Positions 23,874 through 30,174 of a stretch of DNA of 31,278 bases are shown one piece after another. The stretch is from Firmicutes bacterium CAG:646. GTDB lineage: Bacteria; Bacillota; Clostridia; Lachnospirales; Lachnospiraceae. The position numbers were made by a program, and so were the translations under genes. Location of the stretch: contig HF995371.1 in assembly GCA_000432335.1 (NCBI GenBank), positions 1-31,278 on the forward strand, written 5' to 3'. How positions within the stretch are numbered: position 1 is the stretch's first letter; each line of letters starts with the position of its first letter. Below the pieces are notes generated by a model. It did not search any database, was not told the DNA's origin, and saw only the letters and a program-made list of their open reading frames with translations.

Positions 23874-23904
23874 TAGTATCTGTAAATGGAAGAATTTTTA
23901 TACA
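23874..23904 (-). promoter_or_regulatory. Sigma-G-like promoter of spoVT
   Basis: Minus-strand TGTATA (23899-23904), an 18-nt spacer, then GATACTA (23874-23880). Sigma-G promoters have about TGAATA and CATACTA, so this is one base off in each box. It lies about 40 nt before the ATG. Confidence 0.5.
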
Positions 23905-23915
23905 TCTTTTCCCTC

Positions 23916-23944
23916 TTGACACTTTTCTCCTCCTGTAGTATGGT
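23916..23944 (+). promoter_or_regulatory. Promoter of the lic-like operon
   Basis: TTGACA (23916-23921), a 17-nt spacer, then TATGGT (23939-23944). At the expected start point is TTCGT-N2-ACGAA (23954-23965), a short inverted repeat that could be an operator for the HTH domain of the first gene product. Confidence 0.55.
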
Positions 23945-23984
23945 ATATACACATTCGTTCACGAAAAGGAGGATTTTATTTTCC

Positions 23985-25748
23985 ATGAATATATTCGAAT
24001 ATGATATCATGAACAACCTGTTTCAAAAATCTTATTCCAGCCAACGAGAACTGGCAGAGGATTCCGGTTATTCCCTGGGAAAAGTCAATCAAACGATCTT
24101 TCACTTGCAGGAAGAGGGGTATCTGACAGCTCCTTACCAGCTCACTCCCAAGGCTTTTCAGGAGAGAGAAGAGAAAAGTCCCCGCCGGGCGATCATTCTG
24201 GCGGCAGGTTTCGGAATGCGCATGATCCCCATCAACCGGGAAATTCCCAAGGGACTTCTGGAGGTACACAAAGAGCCATTGATCGAGCGGCAGATCCGCC
24301 AGCTTCATGAAGCAGGCATTCAGGATATCACGATTGTAGTAGGATTTATGAAAGAATCTTACGAATATCTCATCGATTTGTACGGAGTAAAACTTCTCGT
24401 CAATCGGGAATATGCCGAAAAAAACAACCTCCATTCTCTGGCGCTTGCCTGTGAATGTCTGGAAAACGCCTACATCATCCCCTGTGATATCTGGTGCGCT
24501 TCCAATCCTTTCTCCCGGGAGGAATTTTATTCCTGGTACATGGTCACTGATGCCATGAATGAAGAAAGCGACGTCCGGGTAAACAGAAAACAGGAACTGG
24601 TATCTACTGATTCGGAAGAAAATGGAAATACCATGATCGGCATTTCCTACATATTAAAAGAAGACGCTCTCTGGCTCAAGGAACGACTGCTGGAAATGGA
24701 TCGCAAAAAATCGTATGCCGGTTCTTTCTGGGAAAGCGCTCTGATGAAAAACGGGAAAATGCGCATCTGGGCGAGAGTCCGATCTGCTTCTCAGGTATGT
24801 GAGATCAATACTTATGAACAGCTTAGGGAAATGGATCACCACTCTCGCAGTCTGGAATCGGACGTACTGAAACTGATCGCCTCCACCTTAGAATGCTCCG
24901 TGGATGATATTACCGATATCCAAACGCTGAAAAAGGGTATGACCAACCGTTCTTTCTTCTTTATGAAGGATGACCGCCGTTACATTATGCGGATTCCCGG
25001 AGAAGGTACGGAACAACTCATTAACCGCTCTCAGGAATATCAGGTATATCAGGCGATCAAAGACCTTAAGATCAGCGATACCATCTGTTACATGAATCCT
25101 CAAAACGGATATAAACTCACCGAATATATCCCCGATACCCACTGCTGTGATCCTGAAAATCCAGAAGAAGTACGGGAATGTATGGCTGTTCTTCGCAAGT
25201 TTCACCACTCCGGTCTGACGGTCGATCATACGTTTGATCTGGCAGAACGGCTGGAATTTTATGAAAGTCTCTGGGAAGGGGAGCCTTCCTGTTACCGGGA
25301 TTATCCCCAGACAAAGGAAAAATTCTATCGTCTGAAAGATTATGTGGATTCTCAGCCGAAAAATTGGGCGCTCTGTCACATTGACTCCGTACCGGACAAT
25401 TTCCTGATCCGGGAAACAGATGGAAAAAAATCCATCCGTCTGATCGACTGGGAATATGCAGGAATGCAGGATACAGATGTAGATATCGCCATGTTTGCCG
25501 TATATGCCCTCTACGAAAAAGATCAGGTGGACGATCTGATTCACGCTTATTATCCAGAAGGCTGCGAGAAAGCAAAACGAATGAAAATCTATTGCTATGT
25601 GGCTATGTGCGGACTTGTATGGAGCAACTGGTGCGAATTTAAGCGCCATCAAGGTGTAGAATTTGGCGAATACTCTCTCCGCCAATATCGCTATGGCAAA
25701 GAATACTACCGTTATTTTATGAAAGAAATGGAGGAAGAAAACGTATGA
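23985..25748 (+). CDS. Fusion: winged-helix domain, LicC-type cytidylyltransferase and LicA-type choline kinase
   Basis: Probably phosphorylates choline (or a related amino alcohol) and activates it to a CDP derivative for attachment to envelope glycans. The 587 residues contain three parts. About 1-55 is a winged helix (SSQRELAEDSGYSLGKVNQTI), about 67-290 a nucleotidyltransferase (ILAAGFGMRM, PKGLLEV, metal Asp in IPCDIW), and about 310-580 a kinase with HIDSVPDN and IDWEYAG. In Haemophilus and pneumococcus licC and licA are separate genes. The order HTH, nucleotidyltransferase, kinase recalls NadR and suggests self-regulation. The ATG at 23985 is 12 nt after AAGGAGG, a long spacing, but it is the only suitable start. 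It overlaps the transporter gene by 4 nt. Confidence 0.87.
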   Translation: MNIFEYDIMNNLFQKSYSSQRELAEDSGYSLGKVNQTIFHLQEEGYLTAPYQLTPKAFQEREEKSPRRAIILAAGFGMRMIPINREIPKGLLEVHKEPLIERQIRQLHEAGIQDITIVVGFMKESYEYLIDLYGVKLLVNREYAEKNNLHSLALACECLENAYIIPCDIWCASNPFSREEFYSWYMVTDAMNEESDVRVNRKQELVSTDSEENGNTMIGISYILKEDALWLKERLLEMDRKKSYAGSFWESALMKNGKMRIWARVRSASQVCEINTYEQLREMDHHSRSLESDVLKLIASTLECSVDDITDIQTLKKGMTNRSFFFMKDDRRYIMRIPGEGTEQLINRSQEYQVYQAIKDLKISDTICYMNPQNGYKLTEYIPDTHCCDPENPEEVRECMAVLRKFHHSGLTVDHTFDLAERLEFYESLWEGEPSCYRDYPQTKEKFYRLKDYVDSQPKNWALCHIDSVPDNFLIRETDGKKSIRLIDWEYAGMQDTDVDIAMFAVYALYEKDQVDDLIHAYYPEGCEKAKRMKIYCYVAMCGLVWSNWCEFKRHQGVEFGEYSLRQYRYGKEYYRYFMKEMEEENV

Positions 25749-26695
25749 TCACCGGACTCGCCGCAGGTATTTTCTGGGCCCTTGACACTGTAATTTTGGG
25801 AATTGCTCTGGCTATGACACCCTTTGTTTCTACAGAACAGGCTGTTTTTCTGGCTCCCTTTGTGAGCACCTTTATCCATGATTTCTGTTCCGGGATCTGG
25901 ATGCTGCTTTACATGGGAATTCGCCGTCAGTATAAAAATGTAATCAAAGCTTTAAAAACACGAAGCGGAAAATTCATCATTCTGGGCGCCTTATTCGGCG
26001 GTCCGGTAGGTATGACCGGTTACGTATTTGCCATCAAATATCTGGGACCCACCTACACCGCCATGATTTCCGCCATGTTCCCGGCTCTTGGTTCTTTCCT
26101 GTCTCATATTTTCCTGAAGGAAAATATGACAAAAGTACAGATGGCAGGATTCTTTACCAGTATTGCCGCCATGGCGGTCATGGGATATGCCCCTCAGGGC
26201 GGTGAGATCACCAATCTGGGATTAGGATTTGCCTGCGCCCTGCTGTGTGTGATCGGCTGGGCTGTAGAAGTAGTCATCTGCGCCTACGGCATGAAGGACC
26301 CCGATGTAAATAATGAACACGCCCTGATGATCCGCCAGATCACTTCCGCCCTTTTCTACGGAATCGTAATCCTGAACGTGGTACAGGGATGGAAGTTTAC
26401 AGCAGATGTGGCTCTGACAAGGGCTTCCGGCATCATTCTGATCTCTGCGCTCTTCGGAACGGTTTCCTACCTTTGCTACTATAAAGCAATCAACGATCTG
26501 GGACCTTCTAAGGGAATGGCTCTGAACATTACCTATTCCGCCTGGTCCATCCCCATTGCTTTTCTCATGCTCCATACCGTTCCAGATGTGAAAAGTATTT
26601 TGTGCGGTATCGTAATTCTTGGCGGCTCCCTTATAGCTGCTGCCGATCTGAAAGAACTGACCGGAGGACGATTATTTTTTAAAAAAGGAGAGTAA
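25745..26695 (+). CDS. licB: LicB-like choline transporter, DMT/EamA superfamily
   Basis: Membrane permease with about ten hydrophobic helices over 316 residues, arranged as two EamA halves (first half to about residue 140, second from about 155). Conserved points include the opening GIFWALDTVILGIAL, GGPVGMTGYVFAIKYLGPTYTA and the second-half counterpart LCYYKAINDLGPSKGMALN. LicB proteins import choline for LicA, and its ATG overlaps the stop of the HTH-LicC-LicA gene (ATGA), which makes choline or a close analogue the likely cargo. It is followed after 1 nt by the acetyltransferase gene. Confidence 0.87.
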   Translation: MITGLAAGIFWALDTVILGIALAMTPFVSTEQAVFLAPFVSTFIHDFCSGIWMLLYMGIRRQYKNVIKALKTRSGKFIILGALFGGPVGMTGYVFAIKYLGPTYTAMISAMFPALGSFLSHIFLKENMTKVQMAGFFTSIAAMAVMGYAPQGGEITNLGLGFACALLCVIGWAVEVVICAYGMKDPDVNNEHALMIRQITSALFYGIVILNVVQGWKFTADVALTRASGIILISALFGTVSYLCYYKAINDLGPSKGMALNITYSAWSIPIAFLMLHTVPDVKSILCGIVILGGSLIAAADLKELTGGRLFFKKGE

Positions 26696-26696
26696 T

Positions 26697-27227
26697 ATGA
26701 TTTACAGAACATTGACCCAAAAGGAGATTTCCCCCTCTCTTTTCGCTCATTTTCAAAGACATCAAACTGTGAACAAATGCTGGAGAAAAGCGGAAGACGG
26801 TTCCTGGACAATCAAAGAGGATCCCTTCATCGACGACTGGAGTGAAGAAGATTATCAATTTCTGGTTTCTTGCCTGAAGCACACCATCGCCACTGGCGGT
26901 ATCGTAATCGGAGCCTTTGAACAGGAACAATTAAAAGGATTCGTCTCAGTGGAAGCAGACCGGATGGGAAGCCAGAAGGAATATCTGGATCTTACCAGCA
27001 TCCACATTTCTGAAGATATGCGCAGAAAAGGAATCGGACGGGAATTATTTTCCCGAGCTTCCCAGTGGGCAAGGGAACACGGCGGTAAAAAGCTGTATAT
27101 TTCCGCTCACTCTGCGGTGGAAACGCAGGCTTTTTACCGGGCTCTGGGATGCACAGAGGCTGTGGAATATCAACAGTCTCATGTGGCGCAGGAACCCTAT
27201 GATGTACAGATGGAGTATGTTTTATGA
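26697..27227 (+). CDS. GNAT-family N-acetyltransferase
   Basis: Predicted acetyl-CoA-dependent N-acetyltransferase of 176 residues. The acetyl-CoA loop is RRKGIGREL (near 103-111), preceded by the beta strand LDLTSIHIS and followed by LYISAHSAVETQAFYRALGC, the usual C-terminal half. The N-terminal 60 residues are acidic and Trp-rich, and may recognise the substrate, which is unknown. AAAGGAGAG lies just before the ATG. Placement in the lic-like operon, 1 nt after the transporter and overlapping the next gene by 4 nt, suggests co-expression, but the acetyl acceptor cannot be inferred. Confidence 0.88.
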   Translation: MIYRTLTQKEISPSLFAHFQRHQTVNKCWRKAEDGSWTIKEDPFIDDWSEEDYQFLVSCLKHTIATGGIVIGAFEQEQLKGFVSVEADRMGSQKEYLDLTSIHISEDMRRKGIGRELFSRASQWAREHGGKKLYISAHSAVETQAFYRALGCTEAVEYQQSHVAQEPYDVQMEYVL

Positions 27228-27835
27228 GAGATAATTACAAAATCCAGACAGAAAATGCAAGAAAAATTTTTCTCCGATATGACCAGCAGAAAATAATTCA
27301 TACTTTCGAGCTGAAACACGATGAAATTTTTCTGTTTCTCAACTTTCTCCACCGTCCCTACCGCATCTGTCGGAAAACAGGAGCGGTGGAGTATGAAACT
27401 CCGCAGAAATTATGGATAACTGCGGGATTTCACGAAGTATTATCGATTTACGATATGCTGTGTAATCCCAATGGAAAACCTGTCCTCTCCGGATCATGGA
27501 GCCCTGTGGGAAATCTGGGGCGTATGCACAACGCTTCCGAAGCCGTGGGAGAAAGCAGTCTCAGCACCTACGGAAAGTATTTTACCGGAAAAGGAAAAGA
27601 ACTGACAGAAATCTGTCAGTCCCTTGGAGGATCCCCCGCGCCTGTGGGAGACGCAGCATTTTATCTTCCCGTTTTTGATTTTTTCCCCGTCTATCTGCGG
27701 TTTTATGATGCAGATGAAGAATTTCCTGCCCAGCTTCAGCTGCTCTGGGACAAAAATACCTGTAACTATATCCATTATGAAACTACTTTTTATATTGCAG
27801 CGCATCTGTTTCAGACTTTATTAGAAAAGTTGTGA
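27224..27835 (+). CDS. DUF3786-like protein
   Basis: A 203-residue soluble protein resembling the DUF3786 family, in which the block YLRFYDADEEFPAQLQLLWD is characteristic. The N-terminal part (HDEIFLFLNFLHRPYRICRKTG) and SIYDMLCNP also fit what I recall. Family members in anaerobes often occur near corrinoid or metal-related genes, but the function is not established. The ATG overlaps the GNAT stop by 4 nt. It closes the operon, and its TGA at 27833-27835 abuts the stop of the converging tlpA-like gene with no gap. No terminator is visible for it. Confidence 0.65.
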   Translation: MRDNYKIQTENARKIFLRYDQQKIIHTFELKHDEIFLFLNFLHRPYRICRKTGAVEYETPQKLWITAGFHEVLSIYDMLCNPNGKPVLSGSWSPVGNLGRMHNASEAVGESSLSTYGKYFTGKGKELTEICQSLGGSPAPVGDAAFYLPVFDFFPVYLRFYDADEEFPAQLQLLWDKNTCNYIHYETTFYIAAHLFQTLLEKL

Positions 27836-28507
27836 TTATTCTTCCAATAAAATATCCAGGGCGCCTACCAGCGTATCTTTTTCCATCAGACCGGGAGCGT
27901 ATGCCGCTACCCGGCCTTTTTTATCCAGCAAAATCGTAGTCGGCAAAGAATTTACACCGTAAGTATAGACAGCCTCCAGATCCTCATCGTAAAAAGCAGG
28001 AACGGTATATCCCTGGTCTTCCAGATAAGCGGCTGCCTTTTCCCTGGTCTCCCTGCTTCCATCCGTGGAATTGATAAAGAGAAATTCCACCTCTTCTCCA
28101 TACTCCTCATAAGCCTCCTGAAAATCCGGCATTTCCTGCTTACAATAGCCACACCAGGTAGCCCAAAAATTCATCACCACCGGTTTTCCGTAAAAATCAG
28201 AAAGCTTCACCGCCTTCCCTTCACTATCATAAAAGGTCACATCGATGGCATCCTGACGACCTGCGCCCGGATCTTCATCCGCATTTTCCTCTGCGGATGT
28301 TTCTCCCTCTGACTCTTCTGCCAAATCCTCTTCCCCGGTATCTTCCTGCTCCGGTTCTTTTGTATCTCCTTTTGTGGACTCTTCCAGTTCCTCTGTCAAG
28401 GATGGTAATTCTGCTTCTGCTTTTAATTTATTATAAGCTGCTGCCGCCAGCCCGATCACTAGAACCAGCGCCGCCGCCAAAGCCGCCAGTTTTCCATATT
28501 TCTTCAT
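27836..28507 (-). CDS. Membrane-anchored TlpA/ResA-like thiol-disulfide oxidoreductase
   Basis: Extracytoplasmic thioredoxin-fold protein that would use electrons from CcdA to reduce disulfides outside the membrane. The 223 residues have an N-terminal hydrophobic anchor (about 7-25), then an unusually acidic linker (about 33-85, mostly Glu and Asp). A thioredoxin domain follows (about 88-223), with the active site WCGYC (C119, C122) and cis-Pro P189 in SLPTT. It may be a lipid-free anchor or a cleaved signal; no lipobox Cys is present. It follows ccdA by 10 nt, a common functional pair. The substrates, which could be cytochromes, spore proteins or wall enzymes, are unknown. Confidence 0.9.
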   Translation of the reverse strand: MKKYGKLAALAAALVLVIGLAAAAYNKLKAEAELPSLTEELEESTKGDTKEPEQEDTGEEDLAEESEGETSAEENADEDPGAGRQDAIDVTFYDSEGKAVKLSDFYGKPVVMNFWATWCGYCKQEMPDFQEAYEEYGEEVEFLFINSTDGSRETREKAAAYLEDQGYTVPAFYDEDLEAVYTYGVNSLPTTILLDKKGRVAAYAPGLMEKDTLVGALDILLEE

Positions 28508-28517
28508 TCTTACCTCC

Positions 28518-29189
28518 TTACGCCAGCATTCCCAACAGTCTGCTCATCAGTCCTGTCATCATAAAGATACCCACGAAAACCAACAACCCTCCGCAGATCC
28601 TGTTGATCGTCTGATAATGCATCTTAATAAACTGGAAGGTTCCCTTTAATTTATCGATCAGCAGCGCGCTCACCAGAAACGGAATACCTAATCCCAGAGA
28701 ATACAGAAGAAGCATAAGAATCCCCTGAAGCACCGATCCCTGCTGAGACGCCATCAGCAGCGCTGAACCGAGAAAAGTTCCCACACAAGGTGTCCAACCA
28801 ATAGAAAAAATAATGCCGAAAAGCACCGCTGAGAAAAATCCCAGGTCCTTTACCTCTCTCTGAATCTTATGGGTTCCGTTCAGAAAACGGATATTCAAAA
28901 CTCCCATAAAATTCAAACCGAAAACAACCACAACTGCTCCTGTAATCAGATTTACTACTATATGATATCTCTGTAAAAGGCTTCCCAGCCCTGCCATAAA
29001 TGCGCCTAAAGATACAAATACCAGGGTAAATCCCAGTACAAACCCCAACGCATTGATTAAAGTTTTTCTGCTTTTTCCTTCCTCTGCGCTTCCTCCGGTA
29101 AAATACAGAATATACACAGGGAGCATAGGCAAAAGACAAGGGGAAATAAAGGTGATGATTCCCTCAAGAAATGATAGTATATACGTCAT
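28518..29189 (-). CDS. ccdA: CcdA-type transmembrane electron transporter
   Basis: Polytopic membrane protein that passes electrons from cytoplasmic thioredoxin to extracytoplasmic thiol proteins. The 223 residues have six membrane helices and the two conserved cysteines, C18 in FISPCLLPMLP and C135 in GWTPCVG. The repeat structure and length match CcdA. I chose the ATG at 29189 because AAGGAGAG lies just upstream; the frame to 29210 adds only seven residues. It is the first gene of the ccdA-tlpA pair. A possible -10 TATGCT is visible upstream, but no good -35 goes with it. Confidence 0.9.
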   Translation of the reverse strand: MTYILSFLEGIITFISPCLLPMLPVYILYFTGGSAEEGKSRKTLINALGFVLGFTLVFVSLGAFMAGLGSLLQRYHIVVNLITGAVVVVFGLNFMGVLNIRFLNGTHKIQREVKDLGFFSAVLFGIIFSIGWTPCVGTFLGSALLMASQQGSVLQGILMLLLYSLGLGIPFLVSALLIDKLKGTFQFIKMHYQTINRICGGLLVFVGIFMMTGLMSRLLGMLA

Positions 29190-29285
29190 AATTACTCTCC
29201 TTGTTGTCAAATATTTGGGTTAGCATACCATTATTTTCATTTTCTTACTGTAACCGAATCACACAATAGAAAATATATCTATATA

Positions 29286-29314
29286 TTGTCAATAATACAA
29301 GAACATGATAAGAT
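29286..29314 (+). promoter_or_regulatory. Candidate promoter of the holin-like toxin gene
   Basis: TTGTCA (29286-29291), a 17-nt spacer, then TAAGAT (29309-29314). It would give a leader of about 70 nt before the toxin start, enough for structure that limits translation. Confidence 0.5.
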
Positions 29315-29388
29315 ATTTCTTGAGAACAATCGTGTTACAGGGTGGTTTGACCTTCATTTTATTTTACATAGAATGGGGGGTGGTGCTA

Positions 29389-29484
29389 ATGGACAATAAG
29401 AATCCTTTTGATTTCAAAGATTTGCTTGCTTTCGGAATGTTCATTTTAGCATTACTGACATTCGTTTTTACGTTCTGTCGATAA
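29389..29484 (+). CDS. Holin-like type I toxin peptide, 31 residues
   Basis: A short gene preceded by GGGGGGTGGTG and starting ATG. The peptide has a polar start (MDNKNPFDFKD) and a single hydrophobic helix (LLAFGMFILALLTFVFTF) ending in CR. The block FGMFILALLTF is the signature of the putative holin-like toxin family (Hol_Tox, related to the TxpA/BsrG kind), whose members insert in the membrane. Downstream sequence also fits such loci: a C-rich hairpin, then a converging RNA gene with a strong promoter. It is therefore likely the toxin of a type I system. It is not part of a visible prophage. Confidence 0.75.
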   Translation: MDNKNPFDFKDLLAFGMFILALLTFVFTFCR

Positions 29485-29497
29485 TGTCTTAGCGCAT

Positions 29498-29598
29498 AGA
29501 AAAACCACCCCGGAAACTTTGGCGAGTGAAGAGGTGGCATTTCTATGTTTATTCTTTATTACTGGTCAACCCACCTTGTGGGCGGTTGTTCTCTTTAC
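29498..29598 (-). ncRNA. Candidate antitoxin RNA of the type I system
   Basis: A minus-strand promoter (29605-29633) would start an RNA near 29598 that reads toward the toxin gene and meets the toxin mRNA in its 3' untranslated part. It would end at the hairpin 29495-29547, whose stems are CCACC/GGTGG plus CATAGAAA/TTTCTATG and which runs into TTTTT on the minus strand. Length is about 100 nt. The ends are inferred from promoter and hairpin only. Confidence 0.55.
29567..29596 (+). terminator. Terminator of toxin mRNA
   Basis: An imperfect C-rich/G-rich hairpin (CAACC and CCAC pairing with GTGG and GGTTG) is followed by TTCTCTTT. It lies within the region transcribed as antitoxin on the other strand. 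Confidence 0.5.
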
Positions 29599-29604
29599 AT
29601 TTAC

Positions 29605-29633
29605 ACTATAACATAACTCCTCTAAGTCTTCAA
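29605..29633 (-). promoter_or_regulatory. Promoter of the antitoxin RNA
   Basis: Minus-strand TTGAAG (29628-29633), a 17-nt spacer, then TATAGT (29605-29610). It is stronger than the toxin promoter, as expected for an antitoxin. Confidence 0.65.
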
Positions 29634-29668
29634 CAGAAAATTCTTGCATGAATGCTTTTCTTTCGTTA

Positions 29669-29709
29669 TAATAATTGATATATCAATTATTAGTCTATCA
29701 ACTATTATT
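29669..29709. promoter_or_regulatory. MarR-type operator upstream of the marR gene
   Basis: A perfect 24-bp palindrome occupies 29669-29692 (half-site TATCAATTATTA). A near copy of the half-site, TATCAACTATTATT, follows at 29696-29709, before a possible -10 TATAAC (29713-29718). The size and position suit a dimeric MarR repressor controlling its own operon. Confidence 0.7.
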
Positions 29710-29735
29710 CCCTATAACAGAAAGGAGCCTTTCTT

Positions 29736-30161
29736 ATGCATCTACCTATTCACACGCTTCTGGCGCGAACCGCTCACGTACAGCAAAATTATCTCCGTCC
29801 CCATCTGAATAAACTGGGTCTTTCTCCCGGACAGCCAAAAGTTCTTCGTTGTCTGAATGCTTATGGTACCTGCTCGCAGAAAGAACTTGCCGACTGCTGC
29901 GAGGTAGATCCTGCCTCCATCTGCCGCATGTTAGACAGTATGGAACGGGACGGCTTCTTAACCCGGCGTCCTTCCGATACCGATCGCCGTACCGGACAGG
30001 TTTCCCTCACGGATAAAGGAAAAGAGACCTTCCACATCTGGGAAGATCAGTGTATGACGCTTGAAGAAAAAATGCTCCAGGACTTTTCCCCGGAAGAAAC
30101 CGCACAATTTGCAGAGTTTCTCTCCCGCGCTTACCGCAATGTGGGCGGGCGCATCATATAG
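29736..30161 (+). CDS. MarR-family transcriptional regulator
   Basis: Winged-helix repressor of 141 residues, probably controlling the exporter that follows. The DNA-binding part is about residues 45-105: helix-turn-helix SQKELADCCEVDPASICRMLDSMERDG and wing RRPSDTDRRTGQVSLT with the conserved D-x-D-R-R. The helices on both sides form the dimer. AAAGGAG precedes the ATG. A perfect 24-bp palindrome lies 44 bp upstream. The stop is 13 nt before the ABC gene, so both are on one message and the repressor likely releases on binding the drug-like substrate of the pump. Confidence 0.92.
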   Translation: MHLPIHTLLARTAHVQQNYLRPHLNKLGLSPGQPKVLRCLNAYGTCSQKELADCCEVDPASICRMLDSMERDGFLTRRPSDTDRRTGQVSLTDKGKETFHIWEDQCMTLEEKMLQDFSPEETAQFAEFLSRAYRNVGGRII

Positions 30162-30174
30162 CAGGAGGTGTGCT

